NCBI RefSeq assembly: GCF_000497045.1
Contig: NW_015961990.1
Location: 656,613 to 720,612, forward strand
Source of the DNA: Kalmanozyma brasiliensis GHG001
Taxonomy: Eukaryota; Basidiomycota; Ustilaginomycetes; Ustilaginales
Length of the DNA: 64,000 nucleotides
Direction of reading: 5' to 3'
The position numbers were made by a program, and so were the translations under genes. The number at the start of each line of letters is the position of its first letter. Positions within the stretch are counted from its first letter, which is position 1. The notes under the pieces are model-generated. The model did not search any database and was not told where the DNA came from. It saw only the letters and a program-made list of their open reading frames with translations. Positions 55,235 through 64,000 of the stretch are shown piece by piece.

Positions 55235-57298
55235 CTTTCGCCCCAGACCCGTCAGCAGTGTATTGTGTCGTTTCGCTTTACATCCCTTGTCCCCGCAGCC
55301 CTGCCATGTCGTCCACTGTTCTCTCATCTCTCTCTCCATGTCTCTTTCTGCCCCTTTTGACTCAACATCATGTATTTCCGTTTAGTGTGCCTTTTAGGAA
55401 TTTCTCATCAATCACTCTTCCCTTCGTCTGCTCGTCCCCACTAAGCCTGACGGCGCGTCATAGACAAGGTTGTCGGCTTGAAGGCGTTCAACCGACAGTG
55501 AGACTCGCTTTGACCGTCTCGCACGATTCAAGGACCCCTCTGCAAGCGTCTCGAGAGCAGATCGAGGTCTCGGAATGGTCGAAGCCTCCCATTGACCCGG
55601 CCGCAGGAATTTGGCGGCTAGGAGAGACGGCGCGGAGTGCAAAATCGTGACAGGCCCCCCCCCACCCACCCCGCGCGCGTCAAAAAAAGCTTCCGGCGGA
55701 AAATAGGAGAATTTGTGGCGCTTACACAAAGGGGAGCGTGCGCAGATCGGAGGACTAGGAACAAGGGTTGGCGCCCGGCGACCATGCTCAGAGAGCACAC
55801 CGGCAATGCAGTTCCGCGGAGCATCGAATCGTGGTTCCAGAGGTGCACGATTGTGAACCGCTCCGCTGGCTTGGTATAAGAGGTCGCACGAGGACGTCGA
55901 CGAGCAGAGAACGGCAGGAAATCGAAGCGGCGGCCCGCGACTTCCGCTGACCGGCAATTCGACGCGTTGCAACCGTGAGTACGCAGCCATGACCACGAAA
56001 GGGAGGGCCAATATTAGAGAGTGTGCAAACGGAAGCAACCACTACCACAAGAGCGTGCAGACAGAAGCAAAGACATCGAATGAGACTGAGCGCGAGACCT
56101 AGGGCGGCAATACAGGTAAAGCCGAAAGGCTGCGATACGTGCCAATGAGGAGCCCCACAGAAGGACGACAGTGATGGTCAAAGAATGGGGACTAACAGAT
56201 CGGATCGCCGGTCATTATGAGCACGCGGTGTGGACCGGCGATGCTATCATGGTCGCCTGCGTCGAATGCGTTGTTGTGCAGAGGCGGCATGTTCGGAAGG
56301 CAGCTTCCGTGGTATTCTCGGCAAAAGAGGGCCCTGCGCGACCTCGGCAATCTAATTGTCGTCCAGAAGCGGCGTGAGGCAAGCCGAACCCAGGCACACA
56401 ACCTCTCTCGCTCGCCTGCTGCGGTCGTTGCGTTGCCCACACATGCCATTGATTGATGCCTTCGCTAGCATGCTTTGTTTGAGAACATGCATGGGCAGCA
56501 CAGGACGCACGGCGAGCGCGTGAGTATGCTCGTGACCGCTGCGCGTGATGCAGTTCAAAGGCGCAAAGCGAGGGACCAGCGGCGGCGCCGTCGGATCAGG
56601 TACGCTCAGCAGCCGCATGGCATGAATAGGAGCGGGGTAGGTCAGCGGTCGCACAAACGAGTCAAGCCACACCGCTGAACCTGACCGCTGACCTTTACCC
56701 CAGCGCTGCTTACTAGTCGTCGTCGTGGCGTACTAAGTCAATCGAACACGGGGAAAAGGGTCTAATTGATCCTGCTGCGAGTCAAGCCTACCTACTGATG
56801 AATCCTGGAGGGTAGGGTTGTCAGGGACAGGGACTGCTTGTTCTCAAGAGGGATCGCGACGCAAGGGGATGTCCGTGTCGCTCAAGTCGAAGTCGGAGTC
56901 GTGATCACGAGGGGTGGCACGCGGACGCGGTACATGTTTGCCCGACGTCCATTCGCCGCTCCTTTGCCCCAGCCTCTCGTACCCCAGACCCCCGCACAAT
57001 GCGATCAAGGGAGTTCTCCGTGGGTTCGCGCATCATTGTCGGATGCTGACCTTGCCGAAGCCGCAAAAAACCTTGCCGCGCATGGCAACCAATCAGCCTC
57101 GGTGTGTCCTCACGACCCCTCCTGCGCACGCAGTCTGCAGGAACGACTAGTAGCCGGAGGTGACTCTCGCTTCTGAAGTGGTGTTTCGACTGAGCCTCGA
57201 GGCAAAGGTCTATATAAGCACGGTCTGACTGCGCGTGGCGACACTAGCCCCCCTTCGTTCACACCTCTCCAACACCCCTCCCCTCTTCCTCGCCCAAC
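55235..57298. other. Gene-poor stretch between CCR4 and the sugar transporter
   Basis: About 2.1 kb. A run of ten or so C residues occurs near 55655. The frames found on either strand (for example minus 55412-56038) lack family signatures. The transporter's TATA box lies at 57211. No gene is called. Confidence 0.5.
57211..57218 (+). promoter_or_regulatory. TATA box of the sugar transporter gene
   Basis: TATATAAG ends 80 bases before the transporter ATG at 57299. This is a strong consensus TATA element, suggesting inducible or high expression. Confidence 0.7.
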
Positions 57299-59269
57299 AT
57301 GCCAGCCGCATCCACCAGCGGAAACGAGATCACCAACGCTCTCGCCGAGCACCGACTCAAGCTCGTCGGCGCCACAGGAGCTGCGGGCCTGGTGCAGAAT
57401 GCCCGCACCTTTTCGATCGCCGTCTTTGCCTCGATGGGCGGCCTGGTTTATGGATACAACCAAGGTATCTTCGGGCAGGTGCTCACCATGACTTCCTTCG
57501 CCAAGGTCAGCGGGGTTACCGGCATCGAGAACCCCACCCTCTCCGGCCTGCTCACGTCCATCCTCGAGCTTGGCGCGTGGGTGGGTGTTTTGATGAACGG
57601 TTACGTCTCGGACGCGATCGGACGAAAAAAATGCGTGCTCTTCGCCATCGTCTGGTTCGTCGTCGGCGTCATCATCCAGGCCAACACCCACGGCGGCAGC
57701 TACGACTACATCCTTGCAGGTAGGACAATTACAGGCGTTGGCATTGGTAGTCTTTCTATGATTGTCCCCCTGTACAATGCGGAATTGGCGCCTCCTGAGA
57801 TCCGCGGCTCGCTGGTTGCCCTTCAGCAACTGGCAATTACTTTCGGTAAGCAGTCTTTTAGCGTCGTGAGGCGTCGTTCGCAGTCGGAGCAAGTACTGAC
57901 GCATCACTTGTTCCCTTTCCTCGTTGTCCAATGATCCTGTTCCGCCTCCATCTAGGTATCATGATCTCTTACTGGATCGCTTACGGAACTCAGTACATCG
58001 GCGGCACTGGCGACGGCCAGAGCCAAGCTGCTTGGCTCGTTCCCATCACCATCCAGGTTCTGCCAGCCTTGATTCTCGGCGTCGGCATGCTGTTCGTACC
58101 CGAATCTCCACGCTGGCTGATGAACGAAGGTCGCGAACAGGAGGCTCTCAGCACCATCGCCGGCCTTCGCCGTCTTCCGGAGAGTGATCTTCTCGTCCAG
58201 ATGGAGTACCTCGAGGTCAAGGCACAGAAGCTGTTCGAGGACCGCGTTTCTCAACACGACCACCCGCATCTCCAGGACGGAAGCCGCGCCAGCAACTTCA
58301 AGCTCGGCCTCGCTGGATACAAGTCGCTCTTCACCAATCCGTCCAACTTCAAGAGGACCACCGTCGCCGTGCTTGTGATGCTTTTCCAACAATGGACCGG
58401 CGTCAACTTTATCCTATATTATGCTCCGTTCATCTTCCAAAGCATCGGTCTCAGCTCTAGCAAGACCATCTCGCTGCTCGCCTCGGGTGTAGTCGGCATC
58501 GTCATGTTCTTGGCCACCATTCCCGCTGTCCTCTACGTCGACAAGTGGGGTCGCAAGCCTACACTGATTGCCGGCTCCATCATCATGGGCATCTGCCACT
58601 TTGTCGTCGCCATCATCATCGCAACCTGCCGCGACGACTGGGCCCGAGGAGGATCTGCTGCCGCTGGATGGGTGGCATGCACCTTCATCTGGATCTTCGC
58701 CATCGCTTTCGGATTTAGCTGGGGACCATGCGCCTGGATCATTGTAAGTCTTTGCCCTGTGTTCGCTGTCGCATTCTGATGATCTCTCAGTGATAAGGAC
58801 TGACCAACGCTCTTCGTTTCCTCTACAGGTTGCCGAGGTCTTCCCTCTGGGTCTTCGCGCCAAGGGTGTTTCGATCGGCGCATCCTCCAACTGGCTCAAC
58901 AACTTTGCCGTCGCCATGAGCACTCCGGACTTTGTCAAGGCTGCTCCGTACGGCGCCTACATCTTCTTGGGTCTCATGTGTGTCATTGGCACCGCGTACA
59001 TCTTCTTCCTGGTTCCCGAGACCAAGCAGAAGACCCTCGACGAGCTGGATGTCGTGTTTGGCGATAACTCCGGTCGATCTCAATGGGAGTCGCAGCAGCT
59101 CCTGCAGGCTCAGCGAGATGTGGGTCTGCTTCGCCTTGCCGGCATCGAAGACACCAAGTCGGGTCACCAGAACGTCTCGGACGAGGGTCATTTCAACGAG
59201 AAGGAGCACGACTCGGGCTCGGAGACCGATGTCAAGAAGGCCGACGGCCTTGCTGTCCACACTGCCTGA
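57299..59269 (+). CDS. MFS sugar (hexose) transporter
   Basis: Three exons: 57299-57845, 57956-58743 and 58829-59269, with introns bounded by GTAAGC...TCTAG and GTAAGT...CTACAG, giving 591 residues. Twelve spans are apparent. Sugar-porter signatures are complete: YVSDAIGRKK after span 2, AGRTITGVGIGSLSMIVPLY, VPESPRWL, FQQWTGVNFILYYAPFIF, DKWGRKP, and VAEVFPLGLRAKGVSIG, with PETKQKTLDELD at the end. The protein belongs to the fungal hexose-transporter family and acts in the plasma membrane by proton symport or facilitation. The C-tail is long, acidic and polar. Substrate (glucose, xylose, quinate or other) cannot be assigned. The strong TATA box and the secreted esterase downstream on the same strand suggest nutritional regulation. 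Confidence 0.93.
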
Positions 59270-60032
59270 GGAAGCGCATGTCGCCGAATTACAGCCGTTG
59301 GCAAGATTCCCCTCTATCGAAACGGTCCAGCTGTGCTCGTGCCTCGTCTCATGCCTCACACATTGTAATGCTCACGATCTACGAATTGGAATCGAAATTG
59401 CTGATACCATCATGTCTGCTGCCTGTCGCTTGCCTGTGCCTTGTCGAGCCTTCCTCACGTGGCAAGAGTCTCGCTCTTCTTGCGTGATGCGTGTCTGTGA
59501 AAGAGGTTCAGCGCCTGTCTGCGAGCTGTCATACCAGACTTGACGTCGGCCAACGTACGATCTTGCCTTACTGGAAAGGTTCAATCTCAGATCATGGGCG
59601 CAAAAGTTAGCCGCGGTTGACCGAGGTGACCACTGCGCGAGCCGAGATTTGAGTGTCAAAAAAGCGCAGATGGGGCAGCTGACGCCCTCGCTTAACTGGA
59701 CGGCTTTTGATTGCTTTACCCCGCACCGAGGGGGTTGCCACCTGCTACAGTAATAAGGTTGTGAAGCAAGAGTTTGTCCGAGGACGTTCGGTTGATGAAG
59801 CTGGCAGCAACATGTGGAATGATGCGCCATGGTCGACGAGCCAAGCGCTTTGTGGAGCGTTCACCGCCGGCTGAACTCTTCAATTCGAGTTTGACCCGCT
59901 CCGGCTTCATCTGCAAAAGCTTTCACTGAGACGAAGGAGATATAAGGAGGTGACTTCTTCTTCGCATACTTTCCTTCTACTACAACACCTTCGAATCCCT
60001 GTCCTAACCTTGCTCATACGAGTCGATCGAAC
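59270..60032. other. Intergenic, transporter to esterase
   Basis: About 760 bases between two plus-strand genes. A TATA box at 59941 belongs to the esterase. No gene seen. Confidence 0.5.
59941..59947 (+). promoter_or_regulatory. TATA box of the secreted esterase gene
   Basis: TATAAGG preceded by GAGA lies 92 bases before the ATG at 60033, consistent with a fungal core promoter. Confidence 0.55.
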
Positions 60033-61235
60033 ATGCAACGACAGAACAAAGCTATAAACAGCATGTCGATGCTGCTCTGGTGCGCGCTGGCTCTCCAGCT
60101 TGGTGCGCAGCTCGCCCTCGGTCGCTCCATCGCCTTCCCTCCGACCGACGACGAGTGGCTTCGACGTCAATCGAGCACCTCTTCCCTTCCCAGCATCCCC
60201 GCATGCATCCCTCCGCAGGGCACCTCACCTCTGGGCATCTACCCTCCATCGGCAGTGACGACTAAGCAGACGGGCACCAATTGCAACCGCTATGGCGACC
60301 CGCCCGCGCGCGTACTGAACAACGTCCAGTCGCCCAACGGTCTGCAGGACTATGTGCAGATCTGTCACGGTCAGATTATCACCATGACCGACAAGAACGG
60401 TCAGGAGCGAGCCGTATGCTTCTACGCCAACCCTAAGTCGACCAAGGACAAGCCGCTGCCGTTGCTCGTGTATCTGCATCCGTCGCTGTTTGGGTCCACA
60501 GTGACTTTCCCTCTGACTGGCATTGACGAGGTCCGCGACATCCAGTCGCTGAACAACGAGGACCCTAGCCGATTGGGCTTCTCGTACATCCTCCCTGCCG
60601 GTCGCAACACCATCCACCAGTACCCCTTCCCTGACGACACGGGTCTTGGTTGGGACAATTGGTACCGCAACGTCGATCGTCGCTCGCGCGACCTCAATAT
60701 CGACGTCGACTTTATCGACAAGACCATCGCCTACGCCAAAGGCCACGTTCCTGTCGACAAGCGCAGGGTCTTCATGACAGGCTGGTCGAATGGAGCCGCA
60801 ATGACTGAGCTCTACGCGGCCAACACCGATGGCATTGCTTCCGCAGCCGTCTACTCGGCGCCTGACCCGTACCGCGACTCCCAGGACCCCTGCACCCAAG
60901 TTCCCTACCCCAAGTACGCCACACCCGTCCGTGACATCCACAATTACTGCGACATCATCGGCATCTGCACCACCGGCAAGTACTACAGGGACGACCTCAA
61001 GAGGCGATACCCCTCGTTGCCGCAGAGCCTGGTCGTGATCGACGTCGTGACCACCGCAGTGATGGGTACGGACGACGGAGCCAAGTGCGACCCCGCCTGC
61101 CAGGGCGCATGTGCGGTGACCACCGGCTCGGTGGCACACAACAGGTGGCCCGCCGCGCGCAACAGCGACACCTTCTTCTCGTTCTTGCGCGCCAATCCGC
61201 TGCCCAAGTCCGGTTTTTGGGGCGCTCCCAAGTAG
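60033..61235 (+). CDS. Secreted serine esterase (feruloyl esterase / PHB depolymerase-like)
   Basis: A 400-residue protein from the ATG at 60033; Met11 and Met13 are alternative starts. A signal peptide is clear: SMLLWCALALQLGAQLALG around residues 12-30. The mature chain has the lipase box GWSNG with Ser252, preceded by a YLHPSLFGS oxyanion-like segment, and a late SVAHNRWP with His369 as the probable catalytic histidine. DNWYRNVDRRSRDL and DVDFIDKTIAYAK resemble the LpqC / esterase-PHB-depolymerase family, which includes feruloyl and acetylxylan esterases acting on plant cell walls. Several cysteines fit extracellular disulfides. No carbohydrate-binding module is present. Substrate is uncertain; a role in plant polymer use or infection is inferred from secretion and family. 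Confidence 0.82.
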   Translation: MQRQNKAINSMSMLLWCALALQLGAQLALGRSIAFPPTDDEWLRRQSSTSSLPSIPACIPPQGTSPLGIYPPSAVTTKQTGTNCNRYGDPPARVLNNVQSPNGLQDYVQICHGQIITMTDKNGQERAVCFYANPKSTKDKPLPLLVYLHPSLFGSTVTFPLTGIDEVRDIQSLNNEDPSRLGFSYILPAGRNTIHQYPFPDDTGLGWDNWYRNVDRRSRDLNIDVDFIDKTIAYAKGHVPVDKRRVFMTGWSNGAAMTELYAANTDGIASAAVYSAPDPYRDSQDPCTQVPYPKYATPVRDIHNYCDIIGICTTGKYYRDDLKRRYPSLPQSLVVIDVVTTAVMGTDDGAKCDPACQGACAVTTGSVAHNRWPAARNSDTFFSFLRANPLPKSGFWGAPK

Positions 61236-61356
61236 GTTGCCTGCGATGCTTCAATGACACACCGGATCACTTCGAGCCATTCGTATGGGGAAAGGGTGAT
61301 GAGTGTGACACATTGAGTCGAAATCGTTGAGTAAAAGTACATGGATTGAGAAGTTG

Positions 61357-62520
61357 CTATGTCCGTTGCTTTTTGATCTTTGGCTGCCCAGCCTTTGTCG
61401 TGGTCGAGGTTGAGAGAGGAGGCTGGTGGTCGCTTGGCAGAAGCTTGCGCTTTTTGTCGGCAGCTTCATCGCTGCGTCCGGAGGGCTGACTGGAGGATGC
61501 GTTGCTGTGAGCTGTAGGAGATGGTAGCACGACGACTGGATGCGACACGACTCCTCTGTACGTCTTGCGTGTCTGCGAGCGCAGTATCAAGCTCCTGCAG
61601 TTGTTCGAGATGGCATCCCTGGCAGCAGACGGGTTGAGGCCAAAGATGGCTCCGAGATTGATCACGTCGTACGGCGCTCGTAGTGACAATGCGTCTGTCG
61701 CACCGGAGGAGAAGAAGACGCCTTTGCCATTGGTCACTCGGAGTAGATCCCTTGCGCCGCTGATGAGATTGCGCCTCGCTTTCGTGCCGTCATCCGACAC
61801 AGCTTGACCGTAGCTGATCTCGAATTGGACGCCGTTCTCGAGTGCTGCGTTGACCGTAGATCGTTTGAGGAAGAATGGGAGTCGAGGCTGAGCACCAAAG
61901 TCGAGCGAGATGATGTCGATGCTGAACGGCTTGAGTTCGGATAGTGTCAAGCAGGCGTGTTGGAATGCGGCTTCGTTGGTAGGTCTGACAGCGAGCAGGT
62001 CGTAGCTTTGAAGAGCGGTAGCATTGTTGGTCACCCAGCCGCTGCCGGATTTGCCCATAGATTGGTCGTCGAGCACGAGTGTCAGTCGGCTGAGCTGCGT
62101 GAGTCCTGTCGAGTTGTCGAGCGCGGTGGCCTTCGCTTTGCCTTTTGCTCTTGTGCGTGGATCGAGTTCTGGGAAAGGTGGATTGGGTCGGCCGTCTCGA
62201 AAGGCTGCGAGCGCGTTTGGATGGATGGCAGGATCATATCTAGAATGGACGATGTGGTTGAAAGCGACGTGCGAGTAGCGCAATTCATTGAGCTCGAGCG
62301 CCACCTGCGCTAGTGAGGCGGCATCGCTCTCGCGGAGAGCGGACAGCGGCGTTGCTGGAGGCTCTGGTGTCGCCGCTGCTGATGACGAAGCGGAAGATTG
62401 TTGCAATGCTTGCTGCTGCTTCACTTTCTTCTTGGACGACGGGGTTTGCGATGAAGCGCCGGCGGAGGATGACGACGAGGCTAGTGGTTGCGGCCATGGT
62501 AAATTGAGGTCGTAGAACAT
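61357..62520 (-). CDS. RPP1: RNase P/MRP protein subunit RPP1 (Rpp30)
   Basis: A 387-residue protein from the ATG at 62520; the frame opens 12 bases earlier at a TTG only. The Rpp30 fold is recognisable: MFYDLNLPW at the start, ELNELRYSHVAFNHIVHS, a central SYDLLAVRPTNEAAFQHAC and IDIISLDFGAQPRLPFFLKR, then GVQFEISYGQAV, RDLLRVTNGKGVFFSSGA, and APYDVINLGAIFGL. RPP1 is a shared subunit of RNase P and RNase MRP, which process tRNA 5' ends and rRNA in the nucleus and nucleolus. An N-terminal Ser/Gln-rich loop (residues about 15-75) and a Lys-rich tail (KIKKQRT) are extensions on the conserved core. It is convergent with the esterase across 121 bases. Confidence 0.92.
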   Translation of the reverse strand: MFYDLNLPWPQPLASSSSSAGASSQTPSSKKKVKQQQALQQSSASSSAAATPEPPATPLSALRESDAASLAQVALELNELRYSHVAFNHIVHSRYDPAIHPNALAAFRDGRPNPPFPELDPRTRAKGKAKATALDNSTGLTQLSRLTLVLDDQSMGKSGSGWVTNNATALQSYDLLAVRPTNEAAFQHACLTLSELKPFSIDIISLDFGAQPRLPFFLKRSTVNAALENGVQFEISYGQAVSDDGTKARRNLISGARDLLRVTNGKGVFFSSGATDALSLRAPYDVINLGAIFGLNPSAARDAISNNCRSLILRSQTRKTYRGVVSHPVVVLPSPTAHSNASSSQPSGRSDEAADKKRKLLPSDHQPPLSTSTTTKAGQPKIKKQRT

Positions 62521-62681
62521 CGTGAGCCCCAAACGCAGCCTGTGCAGGCGCTCGCTTCAGGGGTGTAAGTGGTGGTCGCTGGATACGATTGCGACGAGAA
62601 CGAGGTGGAGCGAAGAAGTCGCCGAACGAACCAACTTCAAAAATTGAGCTCACTCGACGGAACTCGGAGCCAAGTTGGAAT

Positions 62682-62764
62682 TTTGAGTCTTGGGTTTTGA
62701 GCCTTGAGATTTGAGCCTTGAGTCTTGAGATTTGAGCCTTGAGGTTTGAGTCTTGAGTCTTGCA
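62682..62764. repeat. Minisatellite of TTTGAGYCTTGAG units
   Basis: Five or so imperfect 13-15-base units (TTTGAGCCTTGAGA and variants), some with an extra TCTTGAG half-unit, about 160-245 bases upstream of the RPP1 start. The reverse complement motif CTCAAGGCTCAA occurs once more, in the repeat-like region at about 63689. Minus-strand translation gives a pseudo-heptad peptide, which is a consequence of the repeat. Confidence 0.85.
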
Positions 62765-62770
62765 AATCAA

Positions 62771-64000
62771 TGACCATCATCTCACTTCATCAGCCGCCAC
62801 TGCCAGTCACCTCCAAATGGAGGAGCACAACGTCCAGCCAGCTCTTCTTTTTGTATTGTCCCAGTGGAAGATAGTTCCTCCCTCTACCCAACAGGTGATA
62901 CATTGATCAAGATGAAGCTGATCTGTGGCGTTATTGGCCACTGGCTGTCATTTGTCATCAACTTTGACATCATCATGGCTATTGGCAGTGGCCTTGACGC
63001 TTGTATGCTACGTGTGGTGATTCAACATGACCATGCCATGATGCACTTTGTTGTCAGTTTCTGCCTCCAAATCCCCCTGCACTAGTCATACAAGAGCCCA
63101 ACAGTGTCCCAAAGGTCTGTCGCTTCAAAACCACAACGTCATTGGACTCATTACCAGGTTTTGCAAGACTAAGATGCTTCTGATCATTCTTGGTCAGCGG
63201 TCAGCCCATGTCCAACACCAAGTTGGTCGAGGCGTTTGTGAACATAGCAAGGTGCAACCTGCGCTACCACTCAGTCTCTGTTGTTGCTGGCTGGCCTTTG
63301 TTCAAAGAGATGTGCATCACCTACACAAGTGCTCAGAAGGACATCAAGGACAGCACCACTCAGTTCAGCATCCTTGGACAGGAGATGGAATCTCTTCTCA
63401 TCTCCTGTGCTTCTTAGCAATGCTAAATTTGATACTCCCTGTGCATTCTTTTGTGTGTTTGTGTGTGTGTGCGTATGACTTTCTCTGACAATGGGCAGTA
63501 GGAGTAGCAGCTCAGATATGTGGGATGGATGCAACAACACTAGGGCTACTGCCGTGATCATCTATCTGGTACGCCCAATTGAATTCATCTTGCTCCCCTG
63601 CTCTCAACAACCACCACTACCGTAATTGGCTTGCATCTCCAAGTCAGCTGCAGGCCATCTGTAAGGGGTGCCGTGCCTGATAGCCAACTCAAGGCTCAAC
63701 TCCTAGCCCTAGGCCGTGGTCCGGCTTGGCGGGCGACGGAAATTTTTGCCTGCCAAATTCGAGGGCGACGCGCTTTGAAAATTGGGTGCTTAGGGTTTTA
63801 TGGCAACGGTTGAACGAGGTTGGCGCGTCAACCGCCTGGCAAGACGGTCCATTTGAAATTTCAAGCCCCAAATTTGAAATGGCAGGAAGACGGTCAGCTA
63901 CAGATTCCAAGGCGCGTTGTATCCATTTTGAATTTCCTGGCAATTTCCATCTGGCAGGCAGACGGCACCATCTGGAAGACGGTCTGATACAAGCAGCAAG
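62771..64000. other. Less GC-rich, gene-poor right edge, probably repeat-derived
   Basis: About 1.2 kb without a recognisable gene. By eye it is richer in A and T than the rest, with a GT run at 63453-63472. Two short frames (from the ATG at 62912 and that at 63208) look like possible coding remnants but match nothing I know. The last 170 bases hold repeated GACGGTC motifs and a near-palindrome. A decayed mobile element or a subtelomere-like repeat is the best guess. Confidence 0.5.
63838..63987. repeat. GACGGTC-motif repeats and near-palindrome
   Basis: The motif GGCAAGACGGTC (and variants GGAAGACGGTC, GGCAGACGGCAC, GGAAGACGGTCT) occurs four times between 63838 and 63987. Between the first two lies CCATTTGAAATTT and, after an eight-base loop, AAATTTGAAATGG, arms of 13 bases that pair with one mismatch. 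The arrangement resembles terminal or internal repeats of a small mobile element. Confidence 0.6.

Noticed and set aside
53363..55339. 658-codon minus-strand frame opposite CCR4
   Set aside because: Shadow of CCR4, whose catalytic blocks are all intact on the plus strand.
55412..56038. 208-codon minus-strand frame between CCR4 and the transporter
   Set aside because: No domain, no codon pattern like the neighbours, overlapping frames on both strands equally open.
62285..62770. Minus-strand frame with a heptad-like N-terminus
   Set aside because: The heptads come from the minisatellite, and the rest overlaps RPP1 in another frame.
63790..63797. TTAGGG-type telomere unit
   Set aside because: A single copy within mixed sequence is expected by chance and does not show a telomere.

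Overview
The window looks like nuclear DNA of a smut fungus (Ustilaginaceae: the Ustilago / Sporisorium / Pseudozyma group). The assignment rests on GC-rich sequence, long mostly intronless genes on both strands, only four clear short GT-AG introns, Ser/Pro/Gln-rich extensions on housekeeping proteins, and a White Collar-1 photoreceptor without a GATA zinc finger, as in basidiomycetes. No rRNA, tRNA, CRISPR array or intact transposon was recognised. I call 23 protein genes, one of them cut by the window edge, plus one candidate 27-residue microprotein gene.

Layout. 1-10 kb: a Nudix hydrolase (partial, -), a Sel1-repeat Chs4/Skt5-like chitin synthase activator with a CaaX end (+), the mitochondrial ATP synthase assembly factor ATP10 (-), and an 1127-residue single-span Ser-rich protein of unknown role (-). 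10-26 kb: a Gfo/Idh/MocA oxidoreductase (-) diverging from a 1-Cys type II peroxiredoxin (+), an RRM/RS protein (+), the polyadenylation factor FIP1 (-), the blue-light receptor WC-1 (+), a His-rich protein resembling fungal 'IgE-binding' proteins (+) and a STEEP1-family protein (-). 26-39 kb: condensin SMC4 (+), an SDR-like membrane protein that seems to have lost its catalytic residues (-), the Mediator kinase SSN3/CDK8 (+), the microprotein candidate (-) and a classical membrane-anchored SDR (+). 39-51 kb: a BCAS3-like WD-repeat protein (-), an alpha/beta hydrolase (+), an aquaglyceroporin with a very long N-terminus (-) and HSP90 with a 10-codon first exon (-). 52-62.5 kb: the deadenylase CCR4 (+), a three-exon MFS sugar transporter (+), a secreted esterase (+) and RNase P/MRP subunit RPP1 (-). 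The last 1.2 kb (from about 62.77 kb) is gene-poor, looks less GC-rich and is repeat-like.

Function. Most genes are core eukaryotic housekeeping: mRNA 3' processing and decay, chromosome condensation, Mediator, chaperone, RNase P and ATP synthase assembly. They form no obvious cluster. The closest to a functional neighbourhood is the sugar transporter followed on the same strand by the secreted esterase, which could serve extracellular polymer use or plant interaction; that is inference. The features most worth a second look are the HSP90 C-terminus (MESID instead of MEEVD), the aquaporin whose second NPA box reads SPS, decayed tandem copies of the SDR-like gene's 3' coding end beyond its stop, the loss of SDR catalytic residues in that same protein, the 27-residue membrane microprotein candidate and the repeat-like right edge.
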